NCBI RefSeq assembly: GCF_029203305.1
Contig: NC_089461.1
Span: forward strand, 2,232,001 to 2,296,000
Length of the DNA stretch: 64,000 bases
Direction: 5' to 3'
Origin: Yamadazyma tenuis
Lineage: Eukaryota; Ascomycota; Pichiomycetes; Serinales; Debaryomycetaceae
Below are positions 54,706 through 63,927 of this stretch, piece after piece; within the stretch, counting starts at the first letter, position 1; every line of letters starts with the position of its first letter. A model generated the notes under the pieces. The model was not told where the DNA came from and did no database searches. It worked only from the letters and a program-made list of their open reading frames with translations. Both the position numbers and the translations under genes were made by a program.

Positions 54706-57528
54706 TTACCTAAAAAGGCCCTTTTTTTTCTTCTTAGATATATTGTGGTTGTGCAAATCATCGGTTTTGCTTACTGCACCCAACGGTTTGGCAGCTGGTC
54801 CTGGGGGTTGGTCATTTTGCACTTGCTTGTCGTGATGTTCCTGAGGAAGCATCAAATTCTGACTTTGATCCAACTTCAACTTCTGCTCCACCAAATTGCC
54901 AGTACTCATCGACTTATTGTGTCTGGTTTCTGGGTCTACGCGAGTCAGATTCCCATTCACATTGTATCCACCACTGGAGATGGGAATACCACTGGTGGAC
55001 TTTCTGGACGCTTTGTTTCCAGGCATTGGCATACCTCCTCTGCCACCCATATCAATGAGGGCTGGATTGTCCATCGCCGGGAAACCTGACCTCCGGTTGG
55101 CAGCACGAGGTCTTTGTTGGTATGACATCTGCTGCATCGACATGGCGTTGGGCATCATTTGGTTGGACATCTGCTGGGGCATCATCTGCATTTGGTTCAT
55201 TTGATTCTGCATCATTTGCATTTGCATGGGGTTCATACCCATCCCGTTGTCATAATAACCGTTGGATTGTAGAGAGTTGAGTCTACTCTTAGAGCCTGGT
55301 GCGTACCGGGGGTTCATTTGGTTCATTTGGTTCATGTTCATTTGGTTCATTTGCATGGGGTTCATGTTCATTTGGTTCATTTGCATGGGGTTCATGTTCA
55401 TTTGGTTCATTTGCATGTTATTAATGTTATTCATGTTCATTTGAGGATGTACACCTTGAGGACTGTTGTTGTTGTACATATTTTGGTATGGCTGGGGTGG
55501 TGGCCCAGATGCTGACACCGCTTGTGATTGTCCAGGTTGTCCTTGGTATTGGGCTAGAGCAGGCACAGGGGCCACTGGTTGAGGTTGGTTGAAGTTTTGT
55601 TGGTGACCTTGGAACTGCTTCAGTCCGTTGGCTTCCTTTTCAACCGGTTGATACCCTTGACGAGGAGTTGGTTGTTTGGAACCATTAGGGCTATTTGGAT
55701 CAAAATGCTCTCCGTTTAATGCTGCTCCGTACACAGCAATGTCAGTCAAGTCGGTCAAATTGTCAGCCGTCATGACGGAGTCTCTTGTGGATCCCTTGGT
55801 CTTGTTGAAGGGGATGCTCGAATATGCGGTCCTAGATGGTGACCCTCGAGTAGTTGTCTGAACCGTCGAGTGGCTTATGTTGGATTGGTCAATTGGATCC
55901 TGGGTAGATCTACTCGAGGTATTGGCATCGTTGATGGGAGACTTATTCACTGCCTGTTGTCTCTTGGCGTCCCTCTCGAGGGACAAGGTTTCAATGTCTT
56001 TGACCAATCTATTATAGTTCGACTGGTGCTCGTCGAACTTGCTTTGCTGTTTGTCCAAATTGGCCGTCAACGTGCTTATCATGGACCGCTTGGAATCCAC
56101 ATCATTGCTCAATTGGTTTTTCAATATCTCCTTCTCCTTGATGGCGGATCCCAAATTGTTGTATCTGATTTCCAACTCACCGCAGTTCTTGGTCAAGAGG
56201 TTGAGTTGGTTCAACCTTTCGTCAATTTCCTGTTGTACCTGGTCTCTTTCTTCGTACTTTGCAGCTAGACCATTCCCATTCATGCCAGGGCCATGGCCAT
56301 TGGTGTGACCAATTCTCTGGAAAAATATGGACGGCAGTTCAGGGTCGTTGATCTTGATCAACTGGCAAATGATGGAGTACAAGTTCTCCAAGTAAGGGGT
56401 TCTTACCCCATTATCATCACCCAACAAGATAGGCTGCAAAAGAAGCAAGTCGATTTCCAAGTTGAATTGGTGGTAGTAGTTGTAGAACAAATTAGGACTG
56501 TTCACGTACTCAACCTTCACATCACCGGCATGAGAAGTGTACAACGAGCTCCAGTAGTTTATTAAGTTAGCCTCGTTTTCGTAGCCCTTGACGAGCTTAC
56601 AGTCCATCTTTTTGATTATCTTAAGCAACTCATTCAAGATCCCGGTGATTAAGGGTTTGCACAAGATTTGACTCGATAACTCTGCCGGCGACGAGATCTC
56701 AAACAACACCAACAAAGGACTGAAGACGATTCTTGAAAGAGCCAATTTCCACTGGTAGGTCATAAACTCTTTGGGCACCACCGACTTGAGCAATGCCAAT
56801 TTGTTCCCACTGTCTTCGGTCACCAACTGTAATAACTTGAACGTCTTCATGAAGTTCTCGTGGTTGTTCAAGTTGAAGTTATACTCTATGGAAGACCCGA
56901 GGTAGATTCTGTTATCGTTGTTTCTAATGTTGTGAATAAACCTATTGGAACCTCTAGAAGGTAACATCCGGACATCGGTTTCATTCATCACCGATGCAAT
57001 CACCAAATTGTTCCAGGAATCTCCGAAACTCAAATTCAAAAATGGCTCTAGGTTGATATACCCGGTACTCTCGATAAATATGATGGAGTTGGAATGTATA
57101 AATGATACCAATTCACTAGAAACCATCTGAAAGTCCTGTAAAGAGGTACAACTGAGGAACACAATGTCAAAGTTGTCCGACGGATTCAACTGGTTGAGAT
57201 GGTTGACCAAGTTGTAAGGTTGGAACTTAGCAGATCCAAGGGCGTTGGAGGTGAACTCGAGTGGGTATCTGGAATTTAATTCAGAGTTGACCATGGTCAC
57301 TCTGCAAGCGTTTGTTTCTTGTAAACGCCAGGCGTAAAACGACAAGTTTGGATTGGATCCAACTAGACAGACTGTTAGTATCAACACAACCACGGATTCT
57401 CGGGGCCTAAGGCGCTAGGACATATTGAATCAATATGTATATGAGTATCAAAACATGCCAGCAAATCACAAGCAACCGAAAAAAATGAAGATCAACATAC
57501 CCGTTAAAACCTGGATATTAGTGGACAT
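54706..57528 (-). CDS. Svl3/Pam1/Osw2-like protein (spliced)
   Basis: Exon 1 is 57501-57528 (nine codons plus one base); exon 2 is 54706-57362. The spliced protein is 894 residues and starts MSTNIQVLTVGSNPNLSFYA. The first 360 residues have a ketopantoate-reductase-like (PanE/ApbA) Rossmann layout as in yeast Svl3, Pam1 and Osw2, a group with roles in vacuole uptake, polarity and spore wall but no proven enzyme activity. A coiled coil follows (about 370-470), then a Ser/Thr-rich part, then a low-complexity Met/Asn/Gln/Pro region with 10-residue repeats MNPMQMNQMN. The C-terminus is strongly basic (ISKKKKKGLFR). Without the intron the frame has no ATG start. Confidence 0.8.
55337..55420 (-). 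repeat. 30-bp coding repeat, about 2.8 copies
   Basis: On the plus strand the unit starts TTCATTTGGTTCATTTGCAT and ends GGGGTTCATG; it encodes MNPMQMNQMN in the Met/Asn/Gln-rich part of the Svl3-like protein. Two complete copies are identical. Confidence 0.8.
57363..57500 (-). other. Spliceosomal intron of the Svl3-like gene
   Basis: A 138-nt intron on the minus strand with donor GTATGT (complement of 57495-57500), branch point TACTAAC (complement of 57374-57380) and acceptor TAG ending at 57363. It splits codon 10 after its first base. Confidence 0.9.
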
Positions 57529-58063
57529 GGTAGGCAACAATGTTCAGATAGAGTAGTAAGTAGGACTGTGGTCCATGTATTTCAGAAAATAAGTACTAAA
57601 CCACTTAGCGTTGGAGTAACAAGAGAAACAATTTTTTTGCGTGTCTCCAAGCCGAGCCTGGGATTTTTGATTCGTTTCTGACCGGGAAAATAAAGGAGGC
57701 GTATTCTGAAACAGAGAACGAGATGAGTGAAAAAAAAAAGTACAAGCCGGAGAAGAGGTGGCTATGGCCGGGGAGCATATGGGAGGTTGCTATGAGCGTT
57801 GCAGGTGTAGAATGTGCGTAGAGGGTGCTTGTGGAATTGACTAGGGTGTTTGTGCACACGAGTATAATTTGCAGCCTAGGAAGTGATGGGGAATCGAGTT
57901 AGAATCTGGTAGTGCAGCTCCCGTTGGTACTGCGGTGTCGGTCACGAGGTACGGCGGTACGGCGGCGTGGTGGCGGAATCGCGCGGGGCCCTTGCATCGC
58001 GCGCCTCTGCTCTGTCTCCTCTACGCCTATGCGTTTTTGTCGCAGCGTTAGCTTGAAATTCAG
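57529..58063. other. Divergent interval Svl3-like / CDC8
   Basis: About 535 bp, no gene. A GC-rich part at 57930-58000 has a short tandem TACGGCGG and CGCGC words. Nothing else was recognised. Confidence 0.45.
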
Positions 58064-58069
58064 ACGCGT
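58064..58069. promoter_or_regulatory. MCB box (ACGCGT) abutting the CDC8 start
   Basis: ACGCGT, the MBF site of G1/S genes including yeast CDC8, ends at the base before the ATG. The position is unusually close, so it may act only if transcription begins inside or very near the ORF, or be a chance match. Confidence 0.35.
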
Positions 58070-58720
58070 ATGAGAGGACATCTTATATTAATAGAAGGCT
58101 TGGACCGATCCGGCAAGTCCACCCAGGTTGAACGGCTTCACACCGCCATCCCCAACTCATCTACCCAGAAGTTCCCCGATCGGTCCACGCGAATTGGTGC
58201 TATCATCAATCAGTACCTCACTGATGAACTGTTTGTATTGCCCGACCAATCGATTCATCTTCTATTCAGCGCCAACCGGTGGGAACTCATCGACCTGATG
58301 TCCCGGGCGTTGCAGAGCGGTACTACGGTCATCCTAGACCGCTACATCTATTCAGGCATCGCTTACTCGCTTGCCAAACTGCATTTTAACCATAGTGATA
58401 ACCAAATGGCGTCTGTAGAATGGCTTTATTCCCCAGACAAGGGTCTTCTCAAACCGGACCTCACGCTCTTCTTGACTTTGAACATGGACGAGATCGATAC
58501 GCGGGCAGACTTTGGGGACGAGCGGTACGAGAAGAGGGCTTTCCAGGAGGTGGTTAAGGACAACTTTCTCCGGCTTTTAGATCCCAAGGTCGACTCGTCG
58601 ATTCACTTTATAGACGTCAACCGCCAGTCGATTGATGAGGTGGGGCGCACCATCTGGGACGTGGTGGAGGGCGGCCTGTTCCACCAGCTCACCGACCAGC
58701 CCCTTCAGTTCTTTAGCTGA
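58070..58720 (+). CDS. CDC8: Thymidylate kinase
   Basis: A 216-residue dTMP kinase that makes dTDP for DNA synthesis. The P-loop is IEGLDRSGKSTQ, the substrate loop FPDRSTRIG, the DR(Y/x) motif LDRYIYSGIAYS and the LID region FGDERYEKRAFQ. IHLLFSANRWE is invariant in the family. The codon at 58229-58231 (YLTDE-CTG-F) is CTG where S. cerevisiae Cdc8 has Ser (YLTDDSF) as I recall it, a sign of CUG-Ser decoding. GC content is higher and codon bias weaker than in neighbours. The stop codon lies inside a 29-bp tandem duplication. Confidence 0.95.
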   Translation: MRGHLILIEGLDRSGKSTQVERLHTAIPNSSTQKFPDRSTRIGAIINQYLTDELFVLPDQSIHLLFSANRWELIDLMSRALQSGTTVILDRYIYSGIAYSLAKLHFNHSDNQMASVEWLYSPDKGLLKPDLTLFLTLNMDEIDTRADFGDERYEKRAFQEVVKDNFLRLLDPKVDSSIHFIDVNRQSIDEVGRTIWDVVEGGLFHQLTDQPLQFFS

Positions 58721-58774
58721 TGTTCATTGGTTCATTCATATAAATCTGATGTTCATTGGTCATTCATATAAATC
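58718..58774 (+). repeat. Tandem duplication spanning the CDC8 stop codon
   Basis: A 29-bp unit (58718-58746, beginning TGATGTTCATTGGTTCATTC) is followed by a 28-bp copy (58747-58774) that lacks one T. It fills most of the 62 bp between the convergent CDC8 and APS2 stop codons. Confidence 0.9.
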
Positions 58775-58782
58775 TGTATATC

Positions 58783-59220
58783 CTACTCCAACCGATCCAA
58801 CTCCGTTAGCCGTGCCAAGATCCGGCTCTTCAGAACCTCGTGGATCTCACCTCCCAAATATACTTCGTCTAGTATCGCATACAACTTGTAGAAGTTAAAC
58901 ACCAAGTCAAGCTCACACACATTGTCAAAATACACATCGAGAATCTCCACAAAAAAATGCAACGACTCTAAGTACGCCAACTCGCTGTCATTGATATCAA
59001 TCGACATGATGAAGTATAACCCTGCGTACCTTCGGTACACCAACTTCTTCTCCTGGTACTCGATGAAGTTGGACTGGTGTTTCAGGTCTCGGGATGATAC
59101 CAACCGGTGGATCTCAGTGATGCTCTTGTTCTGCGCACCCCGTGAATACGTCTTGTCGTACCACCTGCTGAGCCGGGTTTTGCCTTGTCGATTCAATATA
59201 AGCACATAGTGAATAGACAT
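58783..59220 (-). CDS. APS2: AP-2 clathrin adaptor small (sigma) subunit
   Basis: A 145-residue sigma subunit of the AP-2 complex for endocytosis at the plasma membrane. The start ATG at 59220 gives MSIHYVLILNRQGKTRLSRW, the expected N-terminus; the frame extends upstream to another Met but those residues are not conserved. VYRRYAGLYFIMSIDINDSE and LDVYFDNVCELDLVFNFYKL are the longin-domain hallmarks. NRxGKTRL, 'RYAGLYF' and 'NFYK' match sigma-2 rather than sigma-1 (ASLYFV, NFEKAYF). The product ends LTELDRLE. Confidence 0.92.
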   Translation of the reverse strand: MSIHYVLILNRQGKTRLSRWYDKTYSRGAQNKSITEIHRLVSSRDLKHQSNFIEYQEKKLVYRRYAGLYFIMSIDINDSELAYLESLHFFVEILDVYFDNVCELDLVFNFYKLYAILDEVYLGGEIHEVLKSRILARLTELDRLE

Positions 59221-59281
59221 GGTAGTAGAGATTGGCGCAATGCGCGCGATTGAATTATAATTTCCCAATCCTCAGTCACCA

Positions 59282-61405
59282 ATGAGTAGCTACGCTTTTG
59301 AAGATGACGATGAGTACGGTACCGACCGCCAATACGCCATCCGTGATGGGATTATCTTCTTGGTCGAGTTGAACGACGAGATTTTCCGCCCCTTGAAACT
59401 GTTGGGAGGAAAGTCTCAGATCCTCCAAATCCTATGGAGCATAAATAGACTATTACAAGAACTGGTGATTATGGCTCCCAGCACCGGAGTAGGCGTGTTT
59501 TTCTACAACTGCAGCAAATCCCATTCTGGCTTTCCCAAGGAATCGCGTGTTGATAGGCTCTTCAGGCTTCACGAGTTGAATTTGAAGGATATGCGGAGAT
59601 TGAACTTCTTGATTGAGGACGAGCTTCTGGGGTTGAAGCCAATTCGAGACCTGTTCTCCCCTTCATCTGACCCGGTGGTGGACTTGAACGAGGTTTTCAA
59701 CGTGGTTTATGAAGAATTCAAAACCCAGAGCACAAAGAGCTTCAATCGCAAAAAACTCATCTGGTTCACCAATAACCACAATCCCTATAACCTAACACAG
59801 TTGGAGGGAAACGAGGAGCTTTTGTCGAAGCTAAGAGAAACAACTGCCAACTACTTCGCGGAGATGATTCCTATCGTGCCCATGTTCTTGAAATTGGACA
59901 CCAATGATACGTTTGACTTGAAGTTTTTTGAGCTGGTGTTTCTGAATACCAACTTCTTGACCCTCAAAAACAAGCTTTTTGACTCCAACAATGGCGATAA
60001 TACTGTGGTAGTTGACAAGATTGGCTCAATCATCTCTCGAATCAAACAGGTCCGTAGAATTCAGATAGGCTGCAACTTGATCTTGAGTGACGGGAAAATC
60101 GGAGGCAAATTTGGCTGCTCGGTTAAAGGCTACACTCTATATAACCACGAGCAAATGAAAAAGGTCAGCCATATATACGCCGATGCAGAAGACTTGACGG
60201 TTGTTCAGCTGGAGGCCACTATCAAAACTAAAGATGACCATGAGGTGGTGAAAATCCCAGATGATCCAAACACAACCTACGAAGAACGGAAGCTGAAGGC
60301 TGGAGGTAGAAAGGGTTTCCTGCTTAAGTATAAGAACGAAGATGCCACGATGGAAGATGTATTTTATTTGGACAACAAGCAGGTCGAGTTTCTCAAACAA
60401 TACACCTTTGATCATAGTCCTGAAGATGATACGAAAGTTGAGAGTGAATCGGAGGATGATTTGAAACATGAAGATGAAGATGTTCCTTATGTAGCTTTAT
60501 CTCATCCTCCCTACCTCAAGTTACTAGGGTTTAGACATGTCTCGAAGTTCAAACCTTACTACAATATGGCTGCCCCCATCTTCATAACGTTTGACTCCAG
60601 TAATGGCTACAGTCTTCCTCTTGGCTTCCAAAACCTGAAGGATACATTCACCAATTTGTACAAGTCATGTGTCAAGTTGGAGAGATACGCTATGCTTTTC
60701 GGATGCACCAAGAAAAATGCTTTACCTAGTTTATTTGCATTATACCCTACCAACATTGCTAAGTCAAGCAACCAAGATTCACTTCCTGAAGGCTTCTTGT
60801 TGGTGAGGCTTCCATGGTTGGATGATATCAGAGCCTTGCCTCCGCATATGATCAAAAATCCTCTCATCCAGTTTGACAAGAGTAAGAGCTCACTTCCCAC
60901 TGCATTGGTTGACAGCTTCAAAGTATTGATGAAGAAACTTCATATCCAAAACTACAATCCTGGAGACTTCCCAAATCCAAGCTTGAACTTCTTCTACGAA
61001 GTACTTAAAAACGATTTGTTGCAAATAGAACTGTCGGATGCACATATGAGCATTGAAAAGTTCGATGCCACTTTCCAGTATTTGGAAAATATATCGACTA
61101 TTTTGTCCAAAGGTGACCTCAAAAGGGTAGTTGAAAGCATCAACAAGGATTTGGATGCTAGTGGTGTTCTTTTGATCGATGAAGATCCCATGGAGCCTCC
61201 CACAAAGAAGCCAAAGCCGACTGTTGAAGTCGATGACCTGGATATATTGACTGCTTGGAAATCCAATAGTTTGAATCAGTTTAATATGAACCAACTCAAG
61301 TCGTTCGTATCTAGATACAAGAATAGTATAAAGTCTGCTACAAAAAAACAGGACCTCATTAACAATATCGTTGACTTTTTGGAGTCTAGAAATGCAGCTA
61401 CCTGA
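59282..61405 (+). CDS. YKU70: Ku70, DNA end-binding protein
   Basis: A 707-residue Ku70 subunit that pairs with Ku80 to bind double-strand ends for end joining and telomere protection. The N-terminal von Willebrand-like domain includes RDGIIFLVELNDEIFRPL and GVGVFFYNC. The Ku core (about 250-560) contains VKGYTLYNHEQMKK and LPLGFQNLKDTF, with an acidic insert ESESEDDLKHEDED near 385-400. A C-terminal SAP domain is visible at about 665-705 (LNQFNMNQLKSFVSRYKN, then DLINNIVDFLESR). Yeast Yku70 is 602 residues; the extra length is mostly the acidic insert and linkers. The divergent APS2 start is 62 bp away. Confidence 0.93.
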   Translation: MSSYAFEDDDEYGTDRQYAIRDGIIFLVELNDEIFRPLKLLGGKSQILQILWSINRLLQELVIMAPSTGVGVFFYNCSKSHSGFPKESRVDRLFRLHELNLKDMRRLNFLIEDELLGLKPIRDLFSPSSDPVVDLNEVFNVVYEEFKTQSTKSFNRKKLIWFTNNHNPYNLTQLEGNEELLSKLRETTANYFAEMIPIVPMFLKLDTNDTFDLKFFELVFLNTNFLTLKNKLFDSNNGDNTVVVDKIGSIISRIKQVRRIQIGCNLILSDGKIGGKFGCSVKGYTLYNHEQMKKVSHIYADAEDLTVVQLEATIKTKDDHEVVKIPDDPNTTYEERKLKAGGRKGFLLKYKNEDATMEDVFYLDNKQVEFLKQYTFDHSPEDDTKVESESEDDLKHEDEDVPYVALSHPPYLKLLGFRHVSKFKPYYNMAAPIFITFDSSNGYSLPLGFQNLKDTFTNLYKSCVKLERYAMLFGCTKKNALPSLFALYPTNIAKSSNQDSLPEGFLLVRLPWLDDIRALPPHMIKNPLIQFDKSKSSLPTALVDSFKVLMKKLHIQNYNPGDFPNPSLNFFYEVLKNDLLQIELSDAHMSIEKFDATFQYLENISTILSKGDLKRVVESINKDLDASGVLLIDEDPMEPPTKKPKPTVEVDDLDILTAWKSNSLNQFNMNQLKSFVSRYKNSIKSATKKQDLINNIVDFLESRNAAT

Positions 61406-61719
61406 TCTAATTGAACCTTAGTAATGAATTATGATGATGAATGTATAATGGTTAATTGACGTTTCTACAAATAGTTGCAGGTTCGTGAGTCCGAATGAAG
61501 TAAAATTATCACAATAAAATGGACAACTTTCAAAACCCTTTAATAAACTTGAAGTATTTAATTCTATCTTCTCGAATATAATATCCCTCAAATGAACGCT
61601 ATATGTCTATATCTTGATCCTTTTGAAGCAGAAGCACCGTCAATTGAAGTCTGCAATTTGGGCTTGTACTCATAACACTTACTTCACAAGATACATGAGA
61701 GTTTTATACTCAACAAAAA
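61406..61719. other. Interval between YKU70 and tRNA-Glu
   Basis: About 310 bp, AT-rich, with no gene seen. Confidence 0.5.
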
Positions 61720-61791
61720 TCCGATGTAGTGTAACGGCTAGCACGGTTGTCTTTCACACAGCAGACCCGGGTTCGACTCCCGGCATCGGAA
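61720..61791 (+). tRNA. tRNA-Glu(TTC)
   Basis: A 72-nt tRNA with no intron. The acceptor TCCGATG pairs with CATCGGA; the A box is TAGTGTAACGGCTAG; the anticodon stem-loop GTTGT-CTTTCAC-ACAGC gives TTC; the T-arm is CCGGG-TTCGACT-CCCGG. A run of seven T at 61794-61800 ends the gene. The discriminator base is A, whereas I recall G in S. cerevisiae tRNA-Glu. Confidence 0.95.
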
Positions 61792-62165
61792 TATTTTTTT
61801 GTTTCTTTTACTCAAGGCGTAGAAGAGCACTAAGCTGGGGACAGTTTGTGCGAAGGCTACTTGTTTCGGAAATGACTGTGGTGGTTCATCATGCGTACTT
61901 TTATTTTCGTGAAAGTTGCTTTCTTCTCATCTCAGCTAAAAATGAAAACTTGTATAACATGGAATGGTGAAGTCCAAAAATTACAAAAAAATATGTATAT
62001 GCCTACTAAGACATGTTACATTATTTAAATCTTTTTAGGTGGAATTTAGAAGCAATAAATTTTCTCTATTGAGTATATATCTCTTATATCAATTTGCAAA
62101 ATTTGCAATTCTCATGGCTGCGAAATCATTTTATTCACAACTGTACAAGAAACTAAATACATGTT
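61792..62165. other. Interval between tRNA-Glu and the NDUFAF7-like gene
   Basis: 374 bp, AT-rich. After the T run that ends the tRNA no gene or repeat was recognised. Confidence 0.45.
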
Positions 62166-63647
62166 TTAAACAAGCTTCTGAAATCCCAATGGAACTTCAC
62201 TTCCCTTCGGCAACAACCCAAAAAATTTGTAAATTTTGCCCATTGACTTGCTGTCCTTGTCTGTTAACCTTTTGTAGGCATTGTAGACCTTTTCTTGGGT
62301 TTCTTGGCTGTCATTGTTCTTGATCAACAACTGTTGAATCCTATGACCTATACCCAACTCATGCAAGAAGTCCCCTTGATCAACCGGATCCAAGACCATA
62401 ACCATGTCTTTAGAAAGAAGCTTCAAGTTATCAAAGTCGACGTTTATAGACAAATCGACTTCTCCAGGCTTGAAGAATGGAGACACAAACCCATGCTTGT
62501 AAATACCTCTCAAGGTGTTATCAGGGATCTGATCAACCACACCGTAGTCAATAACCAACACGGATCCCAATCTTTTTTCATTGTTTATCAAGCTGGCCAT
62601 TTTTCTTATGAAGAACTCGGCATCTGGACATATTTCGATTCTGGTGCCAACCGGCAAACCTTCAAATCTTTTACTTAAAGTGGGGATGGCAGAAGAAGGG
62701 GTTTCTTTCGGAGTCATCGTAAGGTGAAACTCATTGTCAAAGCCTTCAGAGTTGGCTTCACTGCTAGGTTCAGCTTCTGGCAATGCGATGGTGTTGTTAC
62801 TAACACTGGGAGAGTGTTCCACAAGCAACTCTCTCCAGCCATTATTTGTGAATTGAAACGACTTAATCGGCAAGGCATCGAAGAACTCATGGGCTAAAAC
62901 GTAGTTAGAAATTTCAGGGTTGTTGGTAATTTCACTCTCGTTTTCTACCCATCTTATCTTATTTCCCCAGATGGTGGTAGAGTGGTCACCAGTATCAGTG
63001 GACTCGTACGGATTTGCACCGCACAAAGTTTTATGCTGTTCCTTTCTTAAAACTCTAGAAGTTTCAATAAGCTCGATTTCGATGTTGACAGCGAACTTCT
63101 TGGTCAATTTGTTGAAGCTGGTTAAAACATCGCACATTAATGTTCCTTTTCCTGGACCAAACTCTATGAGTTTGATGGCATTAGGCCTGTTTTGAGTTGC
63201 CCATATCTGAAAAAGGTACAAGCCAATAACTTCACCAAAAACAGAAGAAATTTCGGGAGAGGTGATGAAATCACCGGTGTTTGCATCCAATGGATCTCTA
63301 GTGGTATAGTAGCCAAACTGCGGGTGCGTCAAACACTGTCTCATATAAGCCGATAACGAGAGAGGGCCAGTGGTTTTGATAGTTTCTTCTAGAAGTGTGC
63401 TCAAGTTATCTACTCGGGGCTTTGTCTTTGTGGCCATAGGAAAACTGGGCATTTTTCCAAGGTTTTCCCTGATGTTGGTATTTCCTTTGATAGATGATTC
63501 CAATTCGTCAAGCTGTTGTCTGAGGTAGTGCGAAGCCTTTTCATACTCCTCCTGGGAGAATTTACCATGGTACAATCCATCAGCATCTTTCACGGGCTTC
63601 TTGAAGCGCCGGAATGAATTAGAAAACCTCCTAGTAAACCGAAGCAT
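62166..63647 (-). CDS. Mitochondrial arginine methyltransferase NDUFAF7/MidA-like
   Basis: A 493-residue DUF185/MidA-family methyltransferase. The N-terminus MLRFTRRFSNSFRRFKK is an Arg-rich matrix presequence. The core starts with GPLSLSAYMRQCLTHPQFGY and YTTRDPLDANTGDFITSPEI, then SAM motif I as IEFGPGKGTLMCDVL, and LAHEFFDALPIKSFQ, all diagnostic of the family. The human member methylates NDUFS2 during assembly of respiratory complex I. CUG-Ser yeasts keep complex I, so this role is plausible here; S. cerevisiae has a relative (YKL162C) but no complex I. An acidic linker EAEPSSEANSEGFD near 295-310 is lineage-specific. Confidence 0.92.
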   Translation of the reverse strand: MLRFTRRFSNSFRRFKKPVKDADGLYHGKFSQEEYEKASHYLRQQLDELESSIKGNTNIRENLGKMPSFPMATKTKPRVDNLSTLLEETIKTTGPLSLSAYMRQCLTHPQFGYYTTRDPLDANTGDFITSPEISSVFGEVIGLYLFQIWATQNRPNAIKLIEFGPGKGTLMCDVLTSFNKLTKKFAVNIEIELIETSRVLRKEQHKTLCGANPYESTDTGDHSTTIWGNKIRWVENESEITNNPEISNYVLAHEFFDALPIKSFQFTNNGWRELLVEHSPSVSNNTIALPEAEPSSEANSEGFDNEFHLTMTPKETPSSAIPTLSKRFEGLPVGTRIEICPDAEFFIRKMASLINNEKRLGSVLVIDYGVVDQIPDNTLRGIYKHGFVSPFFKPGEVDLSINVDFDNLKLLSKDMVMVLDPVDQGDFLHELGIGHRIQQLLIKNNDSQETQEKVYNAYKRLTDKDSKSMGKIYKFFGLLPKGSEVPLGFQKLV

Positions 63648-63812
63648 GGAGTACGTAGAAATTTAGAGGAAGTGCGACTTTAATCATCGCGGTTAAGAGA
63701 TGAGGTTTTGAACAGGTCGAGAAGCGGCCCCAGAACCCCTGACAAATAGCAGGAAATTCAATTAACAGAAAACAGTAGAAAGTTATATAGAACAAGGCTC
63801 GGAGACATCACA
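63648..63812. other. Upstream region of the NDUFAF7-like gene
   Basis: About 165 bp of promoter sequence without recognised motifs. It is followed by the palindromic element at 63813-63927 and then AT-rich sequence to the window edge. Confidence 0.4.
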
Positions 63813-63927
63813 TTAATCTTTCAGTGGAATCCCTATGCAACTGACATTGTATAATAATCACAAATAATCAACTATTTGCAAATGATGATATAATGCCAAT
63901 TGCCTAAAAATCCAACTGAAAGATTAA
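63813..63927. repeat. Imperfect 115-bp palindrome (foldback element)
   Basis: The outer 13 bp, TTAATCTTTCAGT (63813-63825), are exactly inverted at 63915-63927. Pairing continues inward with roughly 70-75% match by eye through CATTGTATAATAATCA versus CATTATATCATCATTTG to a centre near 63870. Both ends begin with TTAA. It could be a small foldback transposon, a degenerate inverted duplication or a structured RNA. No clear target-site duplication outside the TTAA is visible. Confidence 0.7.
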
